Assembly: GCA_037447655.1 (NCBI GenBank)
Contig: JBBHKE010002506.1
Span: 303,152 to 367,151, forward strand
Length of the DNA: 64,000 nt
From: Zygnema cylindricum
Lineage: Eukaryota; Streptophyta; Zygnematophyceae; Zygnematales; Zygnemataceae
Direction of reading: 5' to 3'
In this document: piece by piece, positions 23,783 to 34,390 of the stretch
Layout: the number at the start of each line of letters is the position of its first letter
Position numbering within the stretch: the first letter of the stretch is position 1
Notes under the pieces: generated by a model
What the model was told of the DNA's origin: nothing
Seen by the model: only the letters and a program-made list of their open reading frames with translations
The model's database searches: none
Translations under genes and position numbers: made by a program

Positions 23783-24352
23783 CATAGTTCAAAAGTAGGC
23801 GTTTTTATGGTAGGCCTTTGGTAGGCGCACAAAGCTTGGCACAAAACTCGCGCAACGTAGGCATACTGTATGGGTGTGTGCTGTGCGCACCCCTATACAA
23901 GCGTACGAATCTGACGTATGCTCATAGTACAGCGCACGCCGCCGAACGAATTTTTTTAGCGAACTGACACGACGTAGGATGACATTGCGCGGGAAAACTA
24001 GGAAAAAAAAACCCGCGGACGAATCTGACGATAGTCCAGTCGTAAGTTATGTTATGGGCTTTTCATGTGATATTCTTAGATCGTTACTTTCATCAACGAC
24101 CGTCAGATCGTCCAAATCTGACGGTTTAAATAAAAAGTCGATCAAAACTCTCAGGAATTTTTTTTTTTGTCCGTTTTTTTTTTCAAATTTAGACATGACG
24201 CTTAATTCTCTACCGAACCGTGTGCAACTCAACCGTGTTACTTTTTTATTTCATTTTGCGGCCATTACAATATGGGTCTTAAGGCCATATTGTATGTTTT
24301 GCATACAATAGGCATATTGTATGGGTGTACTGTCACCTACTTTTGAACTATG
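23783..24352. mobile_element. hAT-C, copy 2, inside the foldback right arm
   Basis: Same ends as copy 1, with a different perfect 8-bp duplication ATGTGAAT (23775-23782 and 24353-24360), so it inserted independently. At 570 bases it contains a segment around GGTAGGCGCACAAAGCTTGG that copy 1 lacks. Confidence 0.88.
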
Positions 24353-24887
24353 ATGTGAATTGCTAATTTTTTTTTGACGGTCGACGTTCACAAGCGCGAC
24401 AAAAGTTTAAGCGGCGAAAACAATATTTTGAAAGTCAAAGCTGTCCAACCGATTGACCGTCAAATTTAGACTCAACGGTACTTTACTTGTACAAATGTGT
24501 ACTTCGAACGTACCATTTTTGACAAAATGACGTAAGTGAATGTGCGCAACGAAAACAGTCACTGCCATGATCAATTCCCTAAATAAGTTTTTACATGCCT
24601 GTTCTGATTTGAGTGGTTCCACGTAAGTCGATGATCAAATCTCTAAAATCGTCAAAGATTTGAAAACCGACCATTTTCGTATGGAAATCCGTACTTGCGT
24701 ATTACGTACGTGTACTTGGCAAGTGTACCGGGCCAATGTACCTCAGAGATCTCCTTCACTCTGCTGACTTTCAGGAAAAAACCGTACGGTCACCTTGTCC
24801 GAAGGCACGTGACTTTGGGGCGTGTGAAAATTTTCATTTTTCATCGACGCACGTGTGTATTGTCCAGGTGTAACGAATTAACTGGTC

Positions 24888-24932
24888 CTGTATTGGTGAA
24901 CCCACCTCCGCGAGGTGGTTTCACCAATACAG
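24888..24932. repeat. Near-perfect 21-bp hairpin
   Basis: CTGTATTGGTGAACCCACCTC is followed, after a 3-base CGC loop, by its reverse complement with one mismatch. It lies in the right half of element L. Confidence 0.85.
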
Positions 24933-25180
24933 AGGCGTATGGACGAAGACCAAAATGTAATCGGACGGTCGAAGTCTTCTCCCGGATACTTGGAGAATCA
25001 CAATCTTATTTTCTGTAATGTTGTTTTCAAGAAACTCACGAAAATATAGTACGGCATGGTACGGGCAAGTACAAAATTCTGTATTAAACCTCACTTTTCG
25101 TCTGATGTAACCATGCCCCAAGTCAAATAAGGGTGTGAGCATCGATTCGAATCAGTGTCGCACCAATGTTCAGGGAAGTG

Positions 25181-25402
25181 AAATCATGTGAATCGCTATT
25201 AGTGGTAATATTTTTTTGCCACTTAAAACATCTTTTTTAAGTACACACTTGTCCGATTTTCACATGGAAACCGCCAATCGGAAGATGACAAAGTTGGCTT
25301 TCAATCGCTACCGTCAGATCCATAATCTGACAAGCGTATACGGAGAAAAGATGTTTTAAGTGGCAAAAAAACCACTAACACTAATAGCGATACACGGTGT
25401 GC
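25181..25402. mobile_element. MITE family F, copy 1
   Basis: The left side GTGAATCGCTATTAGTG and TTTTTGCCACTTAAAACATC mirror the right side GATGTTTTAAGTGGCAAAA and CACTAATAGCGATACACGG. Copy 2 (37619-38059) shares the arms in opposite orientation. Confidence 0.7.
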
Positions 25403-25650
25403 ACATTAAATATATGCGTGTTCGATCCCTGTTCATGTCCACACTCTGTGTGTCATCTTTGCATCATTGCCGGACAAGGGAAGAGTCGGAGGCATCGAAT
25501 CAAATAGCAGCGAGAACCTTCGACTTTATTATTTTAAGTCTAACAACCAGCGAAGTATGTTTTTACATATTTCCGTGTGGCCAAAAAAAATATTGACTGA
25601 TTTTAATATGCGTATGATTGTGTACATCTGTACGATAATTTACCAATGTA

Positions 25651-26230
25651 CACTACACCGCGAATTGTAATTAGAGTAATGAAAAAATTAGAGTAAGAAA
25701 ACAAAAAAAAAAAAGCAATTAAAGTAATGAACTCTAATTTATGTGATAGAACTTTTTCACAGAGGAAGTTTACTCTAATTTATTTAAGTCCTCTATATTG
25801 GGTTATGTCGGCAATAAATATCCGCGCTGAAATTATGAACACTAAATTACGTAGACGTACAAAATCTGTCAGTCCGTATAGTTTTGACGTCATTATGACA
25901 TTAGTACTATTTGTCGCGCTGAATGTCGGTTAATGTTCACACTGACGACGATACTGTCGACGGACGAGAGTTATGCGAACGGCTTTTTTTGATGTAATCA
26001 TTATTTGTACCTTTTTACTTAAAAAAATACAATTTTGCACGGTCTAATGTCGTCCGCATTCCACACTATTTAAAACGAACCTATATTAGATTTTTTTACG
26101 CTAATTAAACCTCACCTAAATTAGAATAATGAAAAAATTAGAATCATTTACTCTATTTGATGTGATAGAGTCGAAATTTCGAGCGACCGAATTACCGTTA
26201 TTTACTCTAATTACGATTCGCGGTGTACTG
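25651..26230. mobile_element. MITE with CACTACACCG end, about 580 bp
   Basis: The left end CACTACACCGCGAATTGTAA and the right end TTACGATTCGCGGTGTACTG are inverted repeats; the subterminal words TTAGAGTAATGAAAAAATTA recur on both sides. No ORF and no clear target duplication. Confidence 0.7.
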
Positions 26231-27233
26231 AACTATATTAAATCGCCTGTCATAAGATAACCTTTTTTACCTTTTTCGTTGATATAGCAGATTCACCCAG
26301 TTGATATAGGTTCCTTCCAAAATAGCCAGCGTACTAATAATGCACAGAATATGTATCAATGGTACGCTAAATTTGGTGGGGCAGCATTCAAATTTATCCC
26401 ACCACATTTTATCGCTTTTAGGGTTCTTCGCGAATATTGACAATTTCTCAAATTATACCGATAGGTTCAGCGATGACTTGGTTTCCCTTGCACATCTCAC
26501 ATACTGTTTCAAACACCATTCACTTCGGCCCAAACAAAAACGAACCAAGCTGACCAGGATAGAATCAAACTGAGCTGGGCCCAGGTGCAAGACAGGTTTT
26601 CCTATTCCACACTTTTCAGTGGTTCTCACAAAATCCAAGAGAGTTTTTCGAAGAGAGAAACCTAAAAGCTTGTTTGAAGGGCAAGGCTCCATAACTGCTG
26701 CACAAAAAATACTTTTGTTGAATTGTTTTTTTTCACATTTTCATCCTTTCTCCCAATAAATACGAAAAAAAATTACCACACGTGTTAAGCTCTTGCCATG
26801 CCACGTGGACTTCTGTGCACATTGACGTTGTCATTGTGACATTCAGTGAAATTTTGCTGTCACGTAACACTTTGCAAGAACACCACATATATAGTAAAAT
26901 GACATTCCACACATAACAATTGCCAAAAAAAACCAATTGTTTATTACATGTACAATTGAGTACATTTTACGAATGAAAGTTGTCCTATATACTGATTGTT
27001 CTCAGCTTTTAGACTTCTATTGCCATGCCAGATTCCACCCCATTGAAAACCGGTACGGAAACTTCCAAAAAAAAACAAGTTACAGCAACACAACCACCGA
27101 AAAGTACCACCAGAAAACTTCCTTCAAAAAACTTGCTCACTCACAAGCTCTTTCCAGGCTCTTACTTTGTACAAATTAAAGACGAGTCTTTTATTCCAAC
27201 CATCCTTAGTTCAAAACCCTAGCCCTGTCATAT
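26231..27233. other. 3' flank of the LpxC gene, no gene recognised
   Basis: AT-rich DNA with short unrelated frames. It should contain the LpxC transcript 3' end, which is on the minus strand. I cannot place a poly(A) signal with confidence. Confidence 0.4.
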
Positions 27234-30200
27234 TCACCTACAAACAGTTGTCCTATCCACACTACCTGCGGTTTCCTCCAAAATCTGATCATCCCCGGAG
27301 TCTCCACAAGCTGCCAAAAGAGCTTTCCCAAACTTCACATGGAGAGAGTGGCTCCCCTGGAACCGGAAAAAGACAACCTTAATATCGTGCGCGCGGGCAA
27401 CCGACACGATGCGGCATGACAAGGGGGAGGGGGAGGGAGAGGGAGAGGGAGAGGGAGAGGGAGAGGGAGAGGGAGAATAAGAGGGAGAGGGAGGAGAGGG
27501 AGAGGGAGAGGGAGAGGGAGGATGGGAGAGGGAGAGGGAGAGTGAGAGGGAGGGAGAGGGAGAGGGAGGTAATTTCAATAACATTGACTGTTGAAAAAAC
27601 AAAATGGCAGCAAAATTGTTTGCAAGAACGGTTCAGAACGGACAAAATAGACTAGAAAGATACTATTGAAACTGTCACTATTAACATACATTGCAGTTCA
27701 AAATGAATTTTTCTTCAAAAAAACTGAACAAACAGGCGTCAAATTTTACCAAACGTCGAGGTTCTCAAGAGGAAATATTTTCAAGTTTGATCATATGGTA
27801 ATTCTTATCGAAAATCAAGTGTGAAGACCTAGAATCTAAACCAGACATGTATAAAATATAAAGGGAGGATAGTAGCAATCATTTCTTTATAATGTTTATT
27901 CTATTCAATATTTTTGTACTTCATTGACAGTCTTTTATGCTATACTGTGAGAATACTTTCATTTCACCCATGCTTTTCTCTGGTCGAGCTGACATCTGTA
28001 ATTTTTTGTTAATCATCTCGATCTTTGAATGGTAAAATTTGTTTACTGTTTATTACTGGTTGATTACTTGTTTTGCCAAACTCTTTGAAGTTCAACATGA
28101 GTAAAAATTACACCAATTTCCCCATCAAAGATTGTCCTTCCATAAGACCTTCAAAAGCACCACATATCCACAAACTTTAAAACATCCCAATACAGCTCAA
28201 AAAAATGCATCGAGAAGATAACTTCTCTCAGAGAAGTCTTAACTCCAACAGACATACAACAATTCTTTGCATATCTAATGTGCTTTCTCCTCCAGAAACG
28301 ATTCTGACCGTGTTCCTAACATTGTTCTTTGACCTTGTTTTTGACCTTTTTTTTCACCTTGTTTTTGACCTCGAATTGGTTCCAGAATAGTTTCCTCACC
28401 TTGTAAGCGACTACATGAGCATTAGGAATCCCTCCTTGCCCTCCCTCTGCACAGAGAGCGAGGTCTCCCACGAGGTCCAACAGTTTGTGGCGACAGGGCT
28501 CGTCACCGTATCTCAGAGGAGGGTTCAGCCAACCGCCCTGCATGCTGCTTCCAATGGGATAACCAGTTGGTCCGACAACTTTTGATACAACTGTTTCTCG
28601 ATTTGTAAAGACAACTTGGTTAGAAGTTATAATGGTTAGGATTACTGCGTTACAATGTCTCTCATTACTTGTTTGTATCTGCTTGCGTTGACAATTTTGG
28701 CTACAAGTACAATTTGGTCGATCGGTTTTGTAATGACAACTCAGTTACGATTTGTCTCTCGGTTTGTAATGAAAATTCGGGTATAAATGCAATTATGTTT
28801 ATCGCTCTATAATGACAACTTCGATACAATTATTTTATTGTCAACTTGGAATAGCTAGCGAACGGAATGCTGCTTTTTGTCAATTAGGGCCCAAGACTTG
28901 ACTAGAATATCTGATGTGAAATATAACAAGTTGGTCAGACAAGCTGGTTAATTTTGTTTCTCGGTTTGTAATAGTGATATCATCGATGTACAGACAAGTA
29001 TAATCGTGGAATATATGATGCTATTCTGACTTTTGGGCATGCACAACTGACAATTAATTCTGTTTCTATAACAAAAAGTGTGTGTTGAGGAATAGTAATC
29101 ATACCAAAATAGAGGCATTTTTTACTCATAACACTACACAGTTCCCTGCTCCTGGCATGGATCACATGACTTTTCGCGACAATTTCGGAGGCCTCAAATA
29201 AACTCATGCATCATAGTAACTTCTTAAACAACAAAAAAGTGGACAATATAAGGACCCTTTGTTTGTTTCCATCATTTGTTAAGGATTATTTTTCCCCATC
29301 CAGGATTATCTTTCTCTCCAGACTAATTACGGGATGTACCTGCATACGAGAGCGTTCTCCAGGGAGCCTCCTTTAATGAGTCCGGCTGCTCGAAGTTGCT
29401 CTATCTGTAAAATTCCGTCCCTTTGCCCTCTTTTCCTCTTAAGACAAGATTCAATAGTCTAAAGAAAACTTCAATTCAGCAACCTTCCCAGTTGAGATGT
29501 GGAGAGGAATCTGGCCTTATCGTGTTCATAGGTACGGTAACGTTCAGGAGTTGCACTTAACAATAAAAAAGGTTTGTGAAAGCTCAATCTTACGAAACAA
29601 AGAAAACATCCATAAACGGCATCACAGCCAAAACATAATTGGAATATGCAAAAAGGTATGGAAACCCATATACAGCTAACCCTTTTGTCCAAGTGTTTAA
29701 CCGTTAACTACATGCATAACATAGCCGTTACATACATGTATAATACGTGGTAACCGTATATACTGTTTCCGTACCTTTTCGCACACTCAAATTACGAGGC
29801 AAAAGTGGCTCTAAATGTCATAGGGCAAAACAGTCATTGGCAAGCCTTCTAGGCTCCCATATAAGCCATCATGACCAGCTCATGAGTACATAACTTGGAG
29901 CTTTTCATGGATATCTTCTTGTAATTCAATCAGCTTTCTCCAAAAAAAAGACATAAAAGGCATTAAAACACCCGCGTGGCCTCCTCAAGACCGTCCCAAG
30001 ATCAAACTGTTGAATTTTAGGAAACTTGTTGGGAAAAATGAACGCCTCAACTAGCAAGTTACCTGTTCCATGATTCCAAATGTTCTTGCTGAGGCCACCT
30101 CCTCTGTGTAGCTTTCGCTCCCTAAAGGATCCCAGCTGAACCACTGTTTCCCCACTACAGGAAGCTGCCAAATAAAAAAGGCAGAACCAGCCCAATGTTC

Positions 30201-33200
30201 TTCCTTGAGAAAGATCGCCTGTTTAGATTCTTTCCATTAAAATACTAGAAACAGTAGTTATTTCTTTTGAAAGTAAAGCATTCAATAAGTAGCAGTTGGA
30301 CATCATCAAACTTTATGCTTTGGTAATTTGCTGAATTATTACAAAAATCCAAGTCCAACAATGCTGTACTCCTCAATCAACAACATTGGAAAAATTCACT
30401 CCCTTAGCTTCACCCAAAACCTCAAATATCGACTGATTTGCCTAGGAATGGATATGGGAATTACCACACATGCAGCTTCAGTAAGTCAACCTTTCTACTA
30501 TATCAATCCTTTCACGGAAATTAATACGGAAGCTCTTACTAAAGTTGACCACACAGGAAGTTCACAGAATGCCATAGGCAAAAATTAAGGTAACAACCAA
30601 ATCTATCAAAGCTTCCATTTCAGTAACAATGAATTGAACGACTCGAATGCGACCTTTTGAGCCATACGGACATCAATTCAGAGGCCATACTTTAAAAATG
30701 AGAATTAATGAAATGATAAGTCAGGGCATGCTTTTGAAATCTGGAAATTGGTAACATTTGCATTAGAAAATCCATGATCACCTACTTTTTACCAAACATA
30801 AAATTCTGTGGCATTGCTCTCACCCATGAAACCATTTCAAAAAGGATGACCGTGGTTAAGAAATTGCCCACCTGAGAAAAGTCAATGCCACATGTCAAAC
30901 GAGGACTTGGAGATGGAAATGCCGCTACCCAGGAGTCCCTTTCATAAACCACAATTGGCTTTTCGGGAGCCAATGAGAGCTTCTTTAGAGATTTCCCTTC
31001 TTTGTCTCGGGCGGTGACAACACCCACACTCTCAATAGCTTTAACCCAAAGCTTGGCAGATCCATCCAAAATAGGGACCTGAATGCTCACAGTTGCAACA
31101 AATAATACTTTTTCACATAAAATATCCTTCCTTTTTTACTTCGGTTTCAGCTTCCAATACCATGCATCATAGTTCACTTGTTTCGCTACAAAACAATTGT
31201 TGTTTTACTAAGTTTAATTATACCTGGGCATATATACCCTTGACTACCTTCATGGTGCCTTTTAAAACCACCATCCTCTGATATACAAACAAGAATGTTA
31301 AGACAGACTTACTGACGGAAACCAGGATACTGCCTGAAATGAAATTGTAAAGAGAAAAGAAGACAACAAAGAAATTAAGAAAAGGAACGACTATAATGAC
31401 AACAGGCTGACATTTGGCATAAATAAAATCACAGCAATATAAACAGCCAAAGTAAGATACTATACAATCACATCTGGAGCCTTCCATCAAAACAAAACCA
31501 TGTAGCAACTCTCTCACAAGGATAACTCCGCTGAAAATAAAAAGAAGTATTTTCTGACATTCGAGAACAAGAGCATCTGCAAACACCTACCTCTGCTCCT
31601 CCTTCGAGTTCTATACGAACATTATCGACTCTTAATCCCTCCAAAGCTGACAATAAATGCTCCACAGTTTGCACTTTCAACTCTCCACGGCCTAAAGTGG
31701 TGCTCAGCCTCGTCTCAACCACTGCATGGACTGAAGCTGGAATATTCTCATCTTCGAATTCAGAAGACTGGGATCTCTTTATCGCAAAGTATCGCCCTTG
31801 GGAGGCAGGAGCAGGCAACAACCAAATCGTCGCGTCTTCTCCTCTGTGGAGGCCAACTCCTGAGAGCTCTACAGGGGCACCAAGGGTTGACTGCTCCTCA
31901 CCTGTCTGGGCAAAACAGACCCAAAAGCTTCAAAAGAGATCCAAAAGCTTCAAAGAGACACACGAAAGCTTCAAAAAGAGACCCAAAGCTCAAAAACAGA
32001 CCCGTAAACTTCAAAAAGTTGTTATTCACCTCCGAATTGTATGTTCCAGTTTGTCATCAGTGTGCGAATTTAAAATTCGAAGTCACTCTCAATTCTGAAA
32101 AGTTGCCAAATCTTACTTCAAAAGCTGTTCCAAAAGATTTAAGGAACATGGCCATTTGCAGCTATGGTGCCAATAGCCGCACGAATACAGGCTGCCCTCC
32201 GACAAGTAATCTATACGAGCCATTTCAATTCAAAACGACATCATAGACTCAAAAAGCACTAAAAGACATTAACACTGTTGACAGTGAAACGAGATACTCA
32301 AGGATATAAAGTGTGTTGATGCAGTTTATGGTTGGAAACAAACCAAAAAAAAAAAAAAGTCGTAGCAGCTTGGGAAGAGCATGTATGAGGTCTCATGTTG
32401 CGATGATCAAATAAGGTGTTGTACAGGAAAAGGGACGCAAAAAAGAAATAAAAAAACATCACAGATAAAAACAAACAAACATAAAACATCACAGGTCACA
32501 TGCTGAAACGAGACATTGCATTCCGACCACAAGGTATAATGTACCAAAGGGACTATGTACTTTACCCATTGTGCATGCGATTGGCACAATTCGTGAAAGA
32601 TTGGTGACCCAAAAAGGAAAAAAAAAGGGTGGAGGAAGGGGACAAGGGGAGGGGGGGCTGGGCAAGATACACAATATGACATGACAATTTACCGCCATTT
32701 CGACTTAGAAGCAGAACCTCGTCCTCCACCGGTTTAGGTTCAGCTTCATCTTTCATGGCTTGTACAGCAATTGTCATAATCTAGATGTGCAAATAACACA
32801 TCTTATATATCAAGGGTGCGCCTAGCCATTTCAAAATTTACATCTCCATTCTCAACATACGGCTTCTACTGAAGCATGGAAATTAAAACCTTCACAACCC
32901 CCTTTAGTTCCTTAACAAAGTAAGATTCAAGCTCAGAAGCCAAAATAGTGGAGATGCATGCATTCAAAAGTTTGCCTCCAAATTCCTTACAATTCCTGAT
33001 GCATCCAATAATTGAATAGTGATTTGAAATTATTTCAATAACGTTCAAATTCAGACATTCAAAGATTGTTATTGCTTATTGGCTCAAAAACTTAAAACAG
33101 ATAATATAGCCCTGACAAAGAAATTCAGAAACTTCTGAAACCTAATTTTCGGTAAACATGCCACCCACCGTCCTCCAATATGCCAGAGTTGAAATCGCTC

Positions 33201-33414
33201 CCATGGACTTTCTTCTTTCCTCTATGGGACGATCCCAGGAAACCATAGACCTATTCCTTTCTCCAAAAAAACCTCTCAGCTGGCTTTGTCTGAAAGAAGA
33301 GGACAAACATGATGACATTGCACGAGCCATGACAAAAACTTTAGGTGGAAACTGAGTCGTCATTTGATAAGAATGACACCATAGTTGACTGTTGAAGGAG
33401 ATGGAGGAAGCCAT
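27234..33414 (-). CDS. LPXC: LpxC-family UDP-3-O-acyl-GlcNAc deacetylase, eight exons
   Basis: Zinc deacetylase of the lipid-A-type pathway, organellar in plants. The model joins, from the 5' end, 33169-33414, 32693-32780, 31591-31901, 30872-31078, 30063-30164, 29340-29404, 28400-28544 and 27234-27356. All junctions are GT-AG and in phase, giving 428 residues. Residues 1-82 are Ser/Arg-rich with few acids ([11 protein letters not shown]... and [15 protein letters not shown]), like a mitochondrial or plastid presequence. The core has [23 protein letters not shown] (Glu192 and zinc ligand His193), [38 protein letters not shown] and [14 protein letters not shown] (zinc ligands His359 and Asp363). 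The last small exon supplies KGSHSLH with the catalytic His391. Bacterial enzymes have KSGH there, so the Gly just before the His is Ser here. Exons 1-2 rest on splice phase only. hAT-C3 sits 275 bases upstream. Confidence 0.9.
27423..27569. repeat. GGGAGA microsatellite in intron 7 of LpxC
   Basis: Almost pure purine tract built from GGGAGA hexamers with a few interruptions (AATAAG, GGATGG, AGTGAG). It lies 67 bases 3' (in gene sense, just upstream) of the last LpxC exon, so on the coding strand it is a long CT-rich tract near that exon's acceptor. Confidence 0.92.
31914..32020. repeat. ~20-bp repeats upstream of an LpxC acceptor
   Basis: Five imperfect units around CCAAAAGCTTCAAAAGAGA follow one another. 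On the gene strand these form a CT-rich tract ending at the exon-3 acceptor (31901), so they may act as an expanded polypyrimidine tract. Confidence 0.75.
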
Positions 33415-33688
33415 AGTCTGAAGCTTCGGGCGTGTGTTGTCCTTAAGTGATACTGTAAGTAATAAGGTGAATCATCAATGAACATCAAATGTCTGATAGA
33501 AATATCCCATATAGGAATATACCGTACCAGTGGACATGTCCGTAATGCAAAGTAAAACAATGAACATCCATACCGATTTTTGACAGAAAACGGAAAAATC
33601 TGGATCCGACGGTCAGGAATGCAGGACGCTCTCGGACCACCAGGTCGCTCATTAACTCGTGCAGAAAATTTGGGAATAGGGTTTAATT

Positions 33689-34382
33689 ATTAAATCAAAA
33701 GTAGGCGCTTTTATGGTAGGCCTTTGGTAGGCGCACAAAACTTGGCACAAAACTCGCGTAGAGTAGGCATACTGTATGTTTGTGCGTTGTGCACACTCTT
33801 GTACGAACGTACGAATCTGACGTATTCATAGTACAGCGCACGCCGCCGGACGATTTTTTTTAGCGAACTGACACGGCGTAGGATGACATTACGCGGGAAA
33901 GAAAACCCGGAAAAAAAAAAAAACGCTGATGGGCAACCAAACAAAATTTCTACCGTTTTTTTGGCAGTGTGTAATTTTTTTTTTTATCGTCCCATACTGC
34001 CTGGTTGGTCAATTTGAGGCTTTATTTAGTGCGGCCTTCAAAATTGCAGACGCTAATATGAGAGATAGTCATATCGTAAGTTGTGTTATGGGCTTTTCAT
34101 GTGATCTTTTCAGATCGCTACTTTGATCGTCAACCGTCAAATCGTCCAAATCTGACGGTTTAAATAAAAAATACCTCAAAACTCACAGAAAAAAAAAAAG
34201 TCCGAATGTTTTTTAAAATTTAGGCATGACGTTTAATTCTCTATCGATCGATGTCCAACTCAACTCTGTTACTATTTTTTTCATTTTGCGATCAATACAA
34301 TATGGGTCTTAAGGTCATATTGTATGTTTTACATACAATAGGCATATTGTATGGGCCTACTTTCACCTACTTTTGAACTATG
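33689..34382. mobile_element. hAT-C, copy 3, just upstream of LpxC
   Basis: The right end CACCTACTTTTGAACTATG is intact; the left end is degraded (ATTAAATCAAAAGTAGGCG). Flanking 8-mers GTTTAATT (33681-33688) and CTTTAATA (34383-34390) agree at 6 of 8 positions. The 694-base interior is shared with copy 2, including GGCCTTTGGTAGGCGCACAA. It lies 275 bases 5' of the LpxC start, so it may be part of the promoter or 5' UTR. Confidence 0.8.
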
Positions 34383-34390
34383 CTTTAATA

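Larger units (their letters stand above)
21493..24579. mobile_element. Foldback element with ~470-bp inverted arms, invaded by three other elements
   Basis: The ends GGGAATTGATCATGGCAG and CTGCCATGATCAATTCCC are perfect inverted repeats, flanked by a perfect 8-bp duplication TAAATAAG (21485-21492 and 24580-24587). The left arm (21493-22416) is interrupted by hAT-C1. The right arm (22551-24579) is interrupted by a Harbinger-like element and hAT-C2. After subtracting these insertions and their duplications, the arms come to about 470 and 468 bases around a loop of about 134 bases. No transposase is visible. Long arms are typical of foldback or Mutator-like elements; the 8-bp duplication would also fit hAT. 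Confidence 0.85.
21396..25119. mobile_element. Host element L, copy 1 (carries the foldback element)
   Basis: The left end GGGTATGGTTACATC pairs with the right end GATGTAACCATGCCC. Inside the left end, GGTCTTTGTAATAGTACGG is followed by a partly inverted TATTACAGAGGCCTC. The same sequence occurs without the foldback insertion at 61378-61745. Removing the 3,087-base insertion and one 8-base duplication leaves an element of about 629 bases. The target duplication is ambiguous (TAA versus CAA), so the superfamily is uncertain. Confidence 0.65.

Noticed and set aside
27416-27655. Arg/Glu-rich frame and its Ser/Pro/Leu-rich antisense
   Set aside because: Direct translations of the GGGAGA microsatellite inside an LpxC intron.
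31697-32246. Plus-strand frames over LpxC exon 3
   Set aside because: Antisense of an exon with clear LpxC motifs, plus the purine-rich repeat.
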